NCBI GenBank assembly: GCA_016710065.1
Contig: JADJLP010000001.1
Span: 620,001-684,000 of the forward strand
Length of the DNA stretch: 64,000 nucleotides
Direction: 5' to 3'
From: Candidatus Ideonella esbjergensis
Lineage (GTDB): Bacteria; Pseudomonadota; Gammaproteobacteria; Burkholderiales; Burkholderiaceae_C
Numbering within the stretch: position 1 is the stretch's first letter; every line of letters starts with the position of its first letter. Positions 17,761-26,317 of the stretch are shown piece after piece. The position numbers and the translations under genes were made by a program. Below the pieces are notes generated by a model. That model was not told where the DNA came from and made no database searches. It worked only from the letters and a program-made list of their open reading frames with translations.

Positions 17761-18531
17761 ATGAGTTTTCTGGCCATCGATATCGGCAACACCCGCCTCA
17801 AGTGGGCGCACTACGCGTCACCCCAGCCGGGCGCGGCGGTGCTGGCGCATGGTGCGGTGTTCCTGGAAAACATCGACGAGCTGGTAGAGACCGACTGGAA
17901 GCAGCTGCCCCACCCCAGCAGCATGCTGGGCTGCGTGGTGGCTGGCGAGCACGTGCGTCGCCGTGTGGAAGAACAGCTGGAGCTGTGGGATCTGACGCCG
18001 CGCTGGGTGGTTTCCAGCCAACACGAGGCTGGCCTGCGCAATGGCTACGACCACCCCGCTCGTCTGGGCGCCGACCGCTGGGTGGCCATGATTGGTGCGC
18101 GTGGCCACGTGCTCAAGCGTGGCCCGGCCCGGCCGGTGCTGGTGGTGATGATCGGTACCGCTGTGACGGTGGACGCTGTGGACCGCAAGGGCAACTTCCT
18201 GGGCGGGCTCATCCTGCCCGGCCACGGCATCATGCTGCGCGCGCTGGAAAGTGGCACCGCCGGCCTGCGCGTGCCCACCGGCGAGGTGATGCCGTTCCCC
18301 TCCAACACCTCCGATGCGCTGACCAGCGGCGGCACCTATGCCATCACCGGCGCCATCGAGCGCATGCGCCGCCACCTGATGGAGCGCAGCGACGGCGAAT
18401 CGCCCCTGGTGCTGATGACCGGCGGTGCCGGCTGGAAAGTGGCGCCCTACCTCGATGTGGCGCACGACCTGGTCGAATCGCTGATCTTCGACGGTCTGCT
18501 GCAGGTGCAGTCACACCGGCTCGCGCTCTGA
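17761..18531 (+). CDS. coaX: Type III pantothenate kinase
   Basis: 256 residues. The ATG at 17761 gives the standard start SFLAIDIGNTRLKWAHY, where DIGNTRLKW is the phosphate-binding motif of the ASKHA fold. The later motifs DHPARLGADRW, MIGTAVTVDAVD and SGGTYAITGAIERM are all in place. It phosphorylates pantothenate as the first step of coenzyme A synthesis, is K+-dependent and insensitive to CoA feedback. It is divergent from icmF; its end overlaps the convergent K+ channel gene by 21 bases. Confidence 0.95.
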   Translation: MSFLAIDIGNTRLKWAHYASPQPGAAVLAHGAVFLENIDELVETDWKQLPHPSSMLGCVVAGEHVRRRVEEQLELWDLTPRWVVSSQHEAGLRNGYDHPARLGADRWVAMIGARGHVLKRGPARPVLVVMIGTAVTVDAVDRKGNFLGGLILPGHGIMLRALESGTAGLRVPTGEVMPFPSNTSDALTSGGTYAITGAIERMRRHLMERSDGESPLVLMTGGAGWKVAPYLDVAHDLVESLIFDGLLQVQSHRLAL

Positions 18532-19404
18532 GCCTTCCGTGCTGTGCCGGCGGCGCCGTGCCCTGGTCCTGCCCGAAGGTGGCGGTGGTGCTTCCACCTG
18601 CCGGGTGGCAGCCAGTTCACGCCGCAGCGCCACCACCTCGTTGCGCACCGTGGCGATCTCGTGCCGCACGTCGCGCATGATCTCGCGCTCGACCCGGCGC
18701 TCTTCGGTTTCCACCCAGGCGGTGGCAATGGCAGCCGTCACCAGCGACAAGGTTCCATAACCCAGCAGCACCACGAAGACCGAGAAGATCTTCGAGGCGG
18801 GCGTGGTGGGTACCACGTCGCCAAAGCCCACGGTGGCGGCGGTGGTGAAGGCCAGCCACAGGCCATCGGGTAGCGTGCGGGTGGTGGGTTCCAGCCACCA
18901 GAAGCCCATGCCGCAGGCGCCCAGCACCCCCACCGCCATCAACAGCATGTAGGCCAGGCCGCCGCGCGTGATCAGGTGCTTGAGCGACCACATCATGCGC
19001 AGCAGGGTGAGAAAGGCCACGGCCAGCCTCACCCCCAGTGCGAGGTTGGACTGGCTGCTCACCGGCAGTCCCGCAGCGGCCAGCAGGCCCAGCACCAGCA
19101 GCCCGTCGGTGGGGTTGGCCAGCAGGTGCGCCAGCGGTTGCGAGGTGCTGCGGGCCACATGCACCAGGGCCAGCACCAGCACCAGCGCCGCCAGCAGGTA
19201 GGCCGCGTCGGTGAGGGCGCTGGGCGCCGCCTGCAGCATCTCGGCGTAGAACGCCGGCACGGTGGCCGAGAGCGCCAGCATCGTGGGCCAGCGCCAGCGC
19301 CGCTCCAGGTGCGCCGCTCGCAGGTTGTCGCGCGGCGCCAGGGTCAAGCCCCAACGGGCGGGGCGGCGCATGAAAGACTGGGTTTCGGGCGAGGGTCGGC
19401 GCAT
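18511..19404 (-). CDS. Voltage-gated-type potassium channel family protein
   Basis: 297 residues with about six membrane helices at 35-245. The pore loop and filter are FTTAATVGFGDVVPTTP, i.e. TVGFGD instead of the common TVGYGD, a variant that still conducts K+ in known channels. After the last helix there is a short cytoplasmic coiled-coil rich in Glu/Arg (ETEERRVEREIMRDVRHEI) and a basic tail. No voltage-sensor arginine ladder is obvious. It probably sets inner-membrane K+ conductance. It stands alone and converges with coaX. Confidence 0.88.
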   Translation of the reverse strand: MRRPSPETQSFMRRPARWGLTLAPRDNLRAAHLERRWRWPTMLALSATVPAFYAEMLQAAPSALTDAAYLLAALVLVLALVHVARSTSQPLAHLLANPTDGLLVLGLLAAAGLPVSSQSNLALGVRLAVAFLTLLRMMWSLKHLITRGGLAYMLLMAVGVLGACGMGFWWLEPTTRTLPDGLWLAFTTAATVGFGDVVPTTPASKIFSVFVVLLGYGTLSLVTAAIATAWVETEERRVEREIMRDVRHEIATVRNEVVALRRELAATRQVEAPPPPSGRTRARRRRHSTEGSEREPV

Positions 19405-19478
19405 GGTGCCAGCCTATCGGCAGCTTTGGAGCTTGCCTTGATGGGCATCAAGCCCCAAAGCCCGGCCGCCACGCCAGA

Positions 19479-20819
19479 TCAGAGGATGTAGCGCGACAGG
19501 TCTTCGTTGCGGGCCAACTCGCCCAGCTTGGCATCCACGGCGGCGGCGTCCAGCGTCACCTTTTCGCCGGCCCGCTCGGGCGCTTCGAAGCTCAGCTCGT
19601 CGAGCAGCCGCTCCATCACCGTGGCCAGGCGCCGGGCGCCGATGTTCTCGGTGCGCTCGTTCACCTCGCAGGCCACCTCGGCCAGGCGGCGTATGCCTTC
19701 GGGGCTGATGGCCAGCGTCACGCCCTCGGTGGCCAGCAGGGCCTGGTACTGCTGGATGAGGTTGGCTTGGGTGCGCGAGAGGATGGCCTCGAAGTCATCC
19801 ACACCCAGCGCCTGCAACTCCACGCGGATGGGAAAGCGGCCCTGCAGCTCGGGGATCAGGTCGCTGGGCTTGGCCAGGTGGAAGGCGCCCGAGGCGATGA
19901 ACAGCATGTGATCAGTCTTGACCATGCCGTGCTTGGTCTGCACCGTGGTGCCTTCCACCAGGGGCAGCAGGTCGCGCTGCACGCCCTGGCGCGAGACGTC
20001 GGCGCCCTGGGTGTTGCCGCGCGCGGCCACCTTGTCGATCTCGTCGATGAAAACAATGCCGTTCTGCTCGGCCTTGTGCAGCGCGCGGGTGCGCACGTCG
20101 TCTTCGTTCACCAGCTTGGCGGCTTCCTCGTCGGACAGGGTCTTGAGCGCCTCGCTGATCTTGAGCTTGCGCGTGGTCTTGCGGCCCGATCCCATCTGGC
20201 TGAACAGGCCCTTCAGTTGCTCGGCCATGTCCTCCATGCCGGGCGGGCTCATGATGTCCACGCTGGCCTTGGGCTCGGCGATCTCAAGCTCGATCTCCTT
20301 GTCGGCCAGCGTGCCTTCGCGCAGGCGCTTGCGCATGATCTGCCGAGCGGTGTTGTCAGGCGCCGGCGGGGCGGCGCTGAAGCCCATCTCGGTGCTGCTT
20401 GAGCGCGGTGGCGGCACCAGGATGTCGAGCACGCGCTCCTCGGCGGCGTCCTCGGCCTGGCGGCGGGATTGCAGCATGGCCGCCTCGCGCTCCTGCTTCA
20501 CGGCCACTTCGATCAGGTCGCGCACGATGGTGTCCACGTCCTTGCCCACATAGCCCACCTCGGTGAACTTGGTGGCTTCCACCTTGATGAAGGGCGCATC
20601 GGCCAGCTTGGCCAGACGCCGCGCGATCTCGGTCTTGCCCACGCCGGTGGGGCCGATCATCAGGATGTTCTTGGGCGTGATCTCGGCGCGCAGCGAGGCG
20701 TCCACCTGCTGGCGCCGCCAGCGGTTGCGCAGCGCGATGGCCACGGCGCGCTTGGCGCCTTGCTGGCCGACGATGTGGCGATCCAGCTCGGCGACGATCT
20801 CTTTCGGGGTCAAACTCAT
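19479..20819 (-). CDS. hslU: HslU, ATPase subunit of the HslUV protease
   Basis: 446 residues, normal length. N-terminal SLTPKEIVAELDRHIVGQQ, Walker A GPTGVGKTEIARRLA (about 55-69), pore motif GYVGKDVD (about 88-95), Walker B GIVFIDEIDKVA (about 248-260), and the C-terminal activation tail EDLSRYIL that inserts into HslV. It unfolds substrates and feeds them to HslV. Its start overlaps the hslV stop by 4 bases (translational coupling). Confidence 0.98.
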   Translation of the reverse strand: MSLTPKEIVAELDRHIVGQQGAKRAVAIALRNRWRRQQVDASLRAEITPKNILMIGPTGVGKTEIARRLAKLADAPFIKVEATKFTEVGYVGKDVDTIVRDLIEVAVKQEREAAMLQSRRQAEDAAEERVLDILVPPPRSSSTEMGFSAAPPAPDNTARQIMRKRLREGTLADKEIELEIAEPKASVDIMSPPGMEDMAEQLKGLFSQMGSGRKTTRKLKISEALKTLSDEEAAKLVNEDDVRTRALHKAEQNGIVFIDEIDKVAARGNTQGADVSRQGVQRDLLPLVEGTTVQTKHGMVKTDHMLFIASGAFHLAKPSDLIPELQGRFPIRVELQALGVDDFEAILSRTQANLIQQYQALLATEGVTLAISPEGIRRLAEVACEVNERTENIGARRLATVMERLLDELSFEAPERAGEKVTLDAAAVDAKLGELARNEDLSRYIL

Positions 20820-21364
20820 TCCAGCACCTCGATCGTGTGGTTCTGGTTGGTGTAGATGCAGATGTCTCCGGCGATTTCCAGCGAGCGCTTGACGATGTCG
20901 GGTGCGCTCATCTCGGTGTGGGCCAGCAGCGCACGCGCCGCCGCCTGGGCATAGGCGCCGCCAGAGCCGATGGCCACCAGGCCGTACTCGGGCTCCAGCA
21001 CGTCGCCATTGCCGGTGATGATCAGCGAGGCCTCGCGGTCGGCCACAGCCAGCATGGCTTCGAGGTTGCGCAGGACCTTGTCGGTGCGCCAGTCGCGCGT
21101 GAGCTCGATGGCCGCGCGCACCAGGTGGCCGGAGTGCTTCTCCAGCTTAGATTCAAAGCGCTCGAACAGCGTGAAGGCGTCGGCCGTGGCCCCGGCAAAG
21201 CCGGCCAGCACCTTGTCGTGGTGCAGGCGGCGCACCTTGCGCGCGCTGGCCTTGACGACGATGTGGCCCAGTGTGACCTGGCCGTCGCCGCCCAGGGCCA
21301 CCTGCCAGCCCGTGGGTGTCTGACGGCGCACGCTGATGATGGTGGTGCCGTGGTACTGGTCCAT
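20816..21364 (-). CDS. hslV: HslV, peptidase subunit of the HslUV protease
   Basis: 182 residues. I chose the ATG at 21364 because it gives the usual short pro-sequence MDQYHG before the catalytic Thr (TTIISVRR); a longer frame upstream is not conserved. Lys and Gly residues of the active site appear in KVRRLHHDKVLAGFAGATAD, and GSGGAYAQAAARALL is a family signature. It forms a double hexameric threonine peptidase capped by HslU. It is upstream of and coupled to hslU. Confidence 0.97.
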   Translation of the reverse strand: MDQYHGTTIISVRRQTPTGWQVALGGDGQVTLGHIVVKASARKVRRLHHDKVLAGFAGATADAFTLFERFESKLEKHSGHLVRAAIELTRDWRTDKVLRNLEAMLAVADREASLIITGNGDVLEPEYGLVAIGSGGAYAQAAARALLAHTEMSAPDIVKRSLEIAGDICIYTNQNHTIEVLE

Positions 21365-21415
21365 GAAGGATGCCTTGAGAGAGGGGGTGGCGGCGGGCAC
21401 TTGGCCCGCCGCGCC

Positions 21416-23221
21416 TCATGCCTGGCGAAGGTGGACGGGCGCGTGCTCGGTGATGCCCATGGCGCCGAACATCAGGGCCACCAGGCGGTGCACATCAATG
21501 AAGCTGATGTGCCGACCCTCGCCCTGGCGGGCGGTGATCCAGTTCAGCAAATCGCCCGCCGCGATGAAATCGACGCGAATCAGCAGCGCACAGGAAATCC
21601 GCACGATCTGGGCGCCGCCCAGCTTGGCATCGAGCGCACTCAGCACGGCCGAGATGTCGCCCGAGAGCTGGCCCGAGAGATCCAGCGTGGTGATGGCCAC
21701 GCTGCGCGAATCGGCGGTGATGCCGCCTTGGATGGTGGTGATGGGCTCGCCCACCACCGACAGAGAGGCAGTGCGGGTATTGGCCGCCGAGCCTCCCACG
21801 CGGGCAATGCCCTTGGTGGGCTCCCAGCTGGGGGGCGAGACTTCGTAGGTGACGCAGTAGTCGATGGCGGCTTCGTCAAACTGGTCGGGCCGGTTCACCA
21901 GGCGCAGGGCCTGCAGGCGGGCCAGCCAATAGCCGGGGTCGGCATCGCGCACACCCACAGGGGCGCTTTCCTGCAGTACCGCGAACAAGCGGTCAGAGGC
22001 CAGCCAGCGCATCTCCAGCGGCTGGCCGGCCCATTGGCGCAGCAGGGCGTTGAGCTGGTTCACCGCATCGGTTTCGATGCGGTTCAGCGAGGTCCAGTCC
22101 ATCACCCAGGGTTGGGGCAGCTGCAAGGTCTGCGAGATCAGGCTGGCCAGGCCGTCGGTGTCCAGCCGGGGCGGGCAGACCCAGCCCACCTGCCCGGCCA
22201 CACTGATCTTTTGCTGCCCTGTGGAAGCCGCCGCCTCGGCCACCAGCTTGGGCAGCGAATACCACTGCGGGGAAGACTTCTGGAAGTGCTGGTCAAACTC
22301 TTGCGACAGGGCGTCAAAGCGCAGCTGCTGGCCAGTGGCACGGTACAGGTCAAACAGCGCCAGCCAAGTGTCTTCATGGGTGTAGCGCATGCCCTTGGGC
22401 GACACCAGCAGCACCAGAGCGCGCTCGCAATGCGTGAAATCGGCGTTGGCGAAGGCGATCACGGCTTCGTCCAGCTCGTGGTCATGGGCCAGCTCGGTCA
22501 CCTCCACCGAAGGCAGAGGCGCGGGCGGTGCCACTTGCGGCGCCGCAACAGCCGGCGGCTCGGGTGCCGCCGGCGCGGGCGGCGCGGCGTCGGTGGCGGC
22601 CGTGTGCAGCGTGGGCACCATTTCAGGCGGGGGGGGGCGCAGCTCGCGGGCTGGCTCCTCGGCCGGCATCATCATCATGGGCCGCGTGCCCGCATCAAAG
22701 GGCTCGCTCACCATGCCTGCCGGCACGGTGGGCCGGTCATCGCGTTGGCCCAGGCCCACACGGCGGCTCACGGCGGCCAGTATGCCGCCTGCCCGGTTGG
22801 GCGGGGTGGCCGCACCACGCAGAGGGGCAGGAACGGCGGCGCCACCGCCCACCATCTGCTGTTCGATGGCGTCAATCTTGGCCTTCACGCCCAGGTCGGG
22901 CGAGCCCGGCGGCTGGGTGGCCCGCACCTCCGAGTCGTCCAGGCGCGAACTGGCGTCCAGCGCAGCGGCCTGGTCGGGTGAGAGGCCTTCGCGCCGGATG
23001 CGGCGCAGCATGTTGAGCTCGCGCTTGCGCACGAAGTCATTGCGGCGCTTGCGCTCGATCATGGCCTTGAGTTCGGCCTTTTCGGACTCGGCAAACTGGC
23101 TACCGCCGGGCTCGCCGCCCAGGATGGTGGTGTCCCGGGTGCCGGGAGTGGCCACACGCTTGACCATGCGGCGCAGCATGCCTTCGCCGCCACCGCCGTC
23201 GTTGTTGCTGCTGCTGGCCAT
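21416..23221 (-). CDS. STAS-domain protein with charged and Pro-rich N-terminal region
   Basis: 601 residues from ATG 23221. Residues 1-95 are basic/helical (FVRKRELNMLRRIRREGL), and about 95-240 are low-complexity Pro/Ala-rich. A helical block spans about 250-370, and STAS-like folds follow: one around VGWVCPPRLDTDGLASLI to WVMDWTSLNRIETDAVNQL, and a final one around ITTLDLSGQLSGDISAVLSAL to the C-terminus (FIAAGDLLNWITAR). STAS modules bind partner proteins, often in anti-sigma control or scaffolding, and the phosphorylatable Ser is not evident. No membrane segment. It sits 51 bases upstream of hslV and 46 bases downstream of dksA, so it may be co-transcribed with both. Function unknown. 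Confidence 0.8.
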   Translation of the reverse strand: MASSSNNDGGGGEGMLRRMVKRVATPGTRDTTILGGEPGGSQFAESEKAELKAMIERKRRNDFVRKRELNMLRRIRREGLSPDQAAALDASSRLDDSEVRATQPPGSPDLGVKAKIDAIEQQMVGGGAAVPAPLRGAATPPNRAGGILAAVSRRVGLGQRDDRPTVPAGMVSEPFDAGTRPMMMMPAEEPARELRPPPPEMVPTLHTAATDAAPPAPAAPEPPAVAAPQVAPPAPLPSVEVTELAHDHELDEAVIAFANADFTHCERALVLLVSPKGMRYTHEDTWLALFDLYRATGQQLRFDALSQEFDQHFQKSSPQWYSLPKLVAEAAASTGQQKISVAGQVGWVCPPRLDTDGLASLISQTLQLPQPWVMDWTSLNRIETDAVNQLNALLRQWAGQPLEMRWLASDRLFAVLQESAPVGVRDADPGYWLARLQALRLVNRPDQFDEAAIDYCVTYEVSPPSWEPTKGIARVGGSAANTRTASLSVVGEPITTIQGGITADSRSVAITTLDLSGQLSGDISAVLSALDAKLGGAQIVRISCALLIRVDFIAAGDLLNWITARQGEGRHISFIDVHRLVALMFGAMGITEHAPVHLRQA

Positions 23222-23267
23222 GAAGCTTCCTGGTGAGCGTGGTGGCAGTGACGCGAGGGGCTGAGAC

Positions 23268-24128
23268 TCAGTCCCCGAACATCTTCTGCTTGAGCTCACG
23301 ACGCTGCTGCGCTTCCAGCGACAGCGTGGCCGTGGGGCGTGCCAGCAACCGGCCCAGGCCGATGGGTTCGCCGGTTTCGTCGCAATAGCCGTAGTCACCC
23401 GAATCGATGCGGGTGATGGACTGCGAGATCTTTTTCAGCAGCTTGCGCTCGCGGTCGCGGGTGCGCAGCTCCAGGGCGTGCTCTTCCTCAATGGTGGCGC
23501 GGTCAGCCGGGTCGGGCACGATGGAGGTGTCTTCGCGCAGGTGCTCGGTGGTTTCGCCGGCGTTGGACAGCAGATCGTCCTTCAGCGCTTGCAACTTGGA
23601 GCGGAAGCATTCGAGCTGTTTCTCATTCATGTATTCCGAATCTGGCATGGCCAGCAGTTCGGCATCCGTCAGGTCACGGCCAGCCTTGGTCTTCCAAGCG
23701 TTGGCCAATTTAGGGTCCGCCTTCACGGCGGGTTTTACTGCAGTCATGGGTTCAGGGTAGGTTTGGCTTGAGCGCTTCGGTGGGGAGAAGCGCTCGCTGA
23801 AACTGGAATTCGAAGGTGTGGGGGCAGCGCCACGGGTGGGGCGGGCCGGGGCCACAGGCGCCTTGGGTGCCGGCGCGACGACCTTGGCGGCGGCTTTCAC
23901 TGGCGCCTTGGCCACCGGGGTGGCGGGCGCGGGCTTGGGGGTCTTGGTCGGAGCGGAGGTCACGGCGGCTTTCTTGGCGGGAGCGGGTTGGGCCGCAACA
24001 GGTTTGGCCGGCGCGGCTTTGGCCGCAGGCTTGGGCGCGGGTTTTGAAACCGCAGCGGTTTTCTTGGCCGCTGTCTTGGCTGGGCTAGCGCTCTTCTTGG
24101 CTGGGGCCTTGGCCGGTGTTTTGCTCAC
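23268..24128 (-). CDS. dksA: DksA/TraR family RNA polymerase-binding factor with long Lys/Ala/Pro tail
   Basis: 286 residues from a GTG at 24128 behind GAGGAG. Residues 1-135 are a Lys/Ala/Pro-rich low-complexity tail (KTPAKAPAKKSASPAK and repeats). The DksA core follows: the coiled coil with the tip motif ADRATIEEEHALELRTRDR (about 210-230), then the globular end SGDYGYCDETGEPIGLGRLL. Only one of the four zinc cysteines is kept, as in zinc-independent DksA forms. It binds the secondary channel of RNA polymerase and, with ppGpp, adjusts rRNA and stress promoters. A COG0523 GTPase lies just upstream on the same strand. Confidence 0.93.
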   Translation of the reverse strand: MSKTPAKAPAKKSASPAKTAAKKTAAVSKPAPKPAAKAAPAKPVAAQPAPAKKAAVTSAPTKTPKPAPATPVAKAPVKAAAKVVAPAPKAPVAPARPTRGAAPTPSNSSFSERFSPPKRSSQTYPEPMTAVKPAVKADPKLANAWKTKAGRDLTDAELLAMPDSEYMNEKQLECFRSKLQALKDDLLSNAGETTEHLREDTSIVPDPADRATIEEEHALELRTRDRERKLLKKISQSITRIDSGDYGYCDETGEPIGLGRLLARPTATLSLEAQQRRELKQKMFGD

Positions 24129-24162
24129 GTCTGTCTCCTCACCACATCGCTGGGCAGGGGCT

Positions 24163-24168
24163 GTTATA
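24163..24168 (-). promoter_or_regulatory. Possible -10 element of a dksA promoter
   Basis: On the minus strand GGGTATAACAG lies 35 bases upstream of the GTG of dksA in the 115-base gap after the COG0523 gene. TATAAC matches a sigma70 -10 box well; no good -35 box is seen at the correct distance, so this is tentative. Confidence 0.35.
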
Positions 24169-24243
24169 CCCCGCCTGACCGTGGGCTGTGGTGCAGCCGC
24201 CACGACAAGGCGCGCGGATTGTGCCACCGTGAGCGCCCGCCCG

Positions 24244-25275
24244 TCATGCGATACAGCCTTCCAGGCCCTGGAGCAGGATTTCCTTGGGCAAATCGATGCC
24301 GATGAACACCATCTTGCTCAGCTTGGCCTCGCCCGGCGCCCACTTGGGACCCAGGTCGCTGCCCATGAGCTGGTGCACGCCCTGGAAGATCACCTTGCGC
24401 TCGCTGCCCTTGAGGTGCAGCACGCCCTTGTAGCGCAGCATCTTGGGGCCGTAGACCTGCACGATGGCACCCAGGAAATCCTCCAGCTTGGCCGGGGACA
24501 GGGGTTTGTCGGCACGGAACACGAAGGACTTCACATCGTCATCGTGGTGATGGTGGTGCGGGTGGTCGCAGTGCTCGCCGTGCTCGTGGTCATGGTCGTG
24601 ATGGTGGCCGCCGTCATCGGTGTTCAGGAACTCCGGGTCGATGTCGAGCTTGGCATTGAGGTTGAAGCCCTTCAGGTCGAACACGTTGGCGATGGGCACC
24701 TCGCCAAAGTGAACCTGGTGGTGCGGCGCACGCGGATTCATGTGCTTCAAGCGGTGGCTCAGCGCTTCCACAGCCGCCGGCTCCACCAGATCGGCCTTGC
24801 TGATGAAGATCTGGTCGGCAAAGCCCACCTGGCGGCGCGCCTCCTGGCGTGTGTCGAGCTGGTCGTTGGCGTGCTTGGCGTCCACCAGGGTCAGGATGGA
24901 ATCGAGCAGGTAGCTCTCGGCCACCTCGTCGTCCATGAAGAAGGTCTGGGCCACCGGGCCCGGGTCGGCCAGGCCGGTGGTTTCGATCACCACGCGGTCG
25001 AAGCTCAGCTCGCCCTTGCGACGCTTCATCGCCAGATCGGCCAGCGTGGAGCGCAAATCCTCTCGGATGGTGCAGCAGACGCAGCCGTTGCTCATCTGGA
25101 TGACCTGCTCGTGGGTGTCGGCCACCAGGATGTCGTTGTCGATGTTCTCTTCACCGAACTCGTTCTCGATCACGGCGATCTTCTGGCCGTGGGCCTCGGT
25201 GAGCACACGCTTGAGCAGGGTGGTCTTGCCCGAGCCAAGGAAGCCGGTGAGGATGGTGGCGGGGATCAGTGACAT
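24244..25275 (-). CDS. CobW/COG0523 family metal-chaperone GTPase
   Basis: 343 residues from ATG 25275. Walker A GFLGSGKTTLLKRVL (about 10-24), the metal-binding CxCC motif in NGCVCCTIREDL (about 64-75), switch ETTGLADPGPV, and NKxD-like SKADLVEP give a G3E GTPase. A His/Asp-rich loop at about 220-247 (GGHHHDHDHEHG, then HPHHHHHDDD) is typical of zinc-trafficking members, and a CobW_C domain follows. It probably delivers Zn2+ (less likely Co2+) to target proteins in the cytosol. It is divergent from corC and upstream of the zinc-independent-type dksA, a pairing known in zinc-limitation responses; no Zur box was confirmed. Confidence 0.93.
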   Translation of the reverse strand: MSLIPATILTGFLGSGKTTLLKRVLTEAHGQKIAVIENEFGEENIDNDILVADTHEQVIQMSNGCVCCTIREDLRSTLADLAMKRRKGELSFDRVVIETTGLADPGPVAQTFFMDDEVAESYLLDSILTLVDAKHANDQLDTRQEARRQVGFADQIFISKADLVEPAAVEALSHRLKHMNPRAPHHQVHFGEVPIANVFDLKGFNLNAKLDIDPEFLNTDDGGHHHDHDHEHGEHCDHPHHHHHDDDVKSFVFRADKPLSPAKLEDFLGAIVQVYGPKMLRYKGVLHLKGSERKVIFQGVHQLMGSDLGPKWAPGEAKLSKMVFIGIDLPKEILLQGLEGCIA

Positions 25276-25405
25276 GGTGGGATGAAAACCTGGTGTGGCC
25301 TTGAGAAGGGGTGCGACTCTGGTGCAAGCATCATGCCCTGTCAAGCTAAATACCCGGGTAGATCGAGTATTCTTCGCGCTTGTTTCACTGCTGGCACCCC
25401 CTGAC

Positions 25406-26317
25406 GTGTCCGAACCCCAGTCTGCCAGGCCGCCCCGAGGCGGCCGCCTCCACACCCAGCGCGGCCATGCCGAGCCCGCTGCTGACAAGCGGACCCTGTT
25501 CGAGCGCGTGGTCGAGTTCATCTCGCCGGGCCCCGATTCCAAGGACGAACTGATCGCGACGCTCGCCGATGCTGAACAGCGCGAGCTGATCGAGCCCCAG
25601 TCGCGCGCCATGCTCGAAGGCGTGCTGCGCATGGCCGACATGGCCGCCGGCGATGTGATGGTGGCCGCCCCGCGCATGGACGTGCTGGACATCGCCTGGA
25701 GCTACGAAGACTTGCTGGCCAGCGTGATCCTCACCGGCCACTCGCGCTTCCCGGTCACCGAAGGTGGGCGCGACAACATCATCGGCATCCTGATGGCCAA
25801 GGATTTGCTCAAGCTGCAGCGTGCCCCCGAGCTGAACCTGCGCACCCTGTTGCGCCCGGCCGTGTTCGTCCCCGAGAGCAAGAACCTGAACGAGCTGCTG
25901 CGCGACTTTCGCTCCAACCGCAACCATCTGGCCATCGTCATCGACGAGTTCGGCAACACGGCGGGGCTGATCACCATCGAGGACGTGCTGGAAGAGATCG
26001 TCGGCGAGATCGAGGACGAATTCGACGACGCCGACGCCGAAAGCGGCGTCTACACCCTGGCCGACGGCAGCCACCGTGTGGCCGGCGACGCCACCATCGT
26101 GGCGGTGAACGAGGCCTTTGGCGTGGACCTGCCGGTGGACGAGTTCGACACCATTGGCGGCCTGATTGCCCACCAACTGGGCCATGTGCCGCGCCGGGGT
26201 GAAACGGTGCACGCCGGCTTGCTGAGCTTCAACGTGATGCTCACCCGGGGCGGGGCGGTGCGCTGGTTCCGCGTGCGGCGCATGAGCGCGGTCGAGGCCG
26301 ACCAGGCCGAGGCGTGA
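25406..26317 (+). CDS. corC: CorC/HlyC family protein (two CBS domains, YbeX type)
   Basis: 303 residues from the GTG at 25406, chosen because upstream codons do not fit the family. A CBS pair covers about 75-195 (SRFPVTEGGRDNIIGIL; NHLAIVIDEFGNTAGLITIE), followed by the acidic linker VGEIEDEFDDADAE and a CorC_HlyC transporter-associated domain with VPRRGETVHAGLLSF. The DUF21 membrane domain of longer relatives is absent, as in E. coli YbeX. It contributes to Mg2+/Co2+ resistance or efflux and, in YbeX, to ribosome maturation. It overlaps lnt by 4 bases, the classic corC-lnt arrangement. Confidence 0.93.
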   Translation: MSEPQSARPPRGGRLHTQRGHAEPAADKRTLFERVVEFISPGPDSKDELIATLADAEQRELIEPQSRAMLEGVLRMADMAAGDVMVAAPRMDVLDIAWSYEDLLASVILTGHSRFPVTEGGRDNIIGILMAKDLLKLQRAPELNLRTLLRPAVFVPESKNLNELLRDFRSNRNHLAIVIDEFGNTAGLITIEDVLEEIVGEIEDEFDDADAESGVYTLADGSHRVAGDATIVAVNEAFGVDLPVDEFDTIGGLIAHQLGHVPRRGETVHAGLLSFNVMLTRGGAVRWFRVRRMSAVEADQAEA

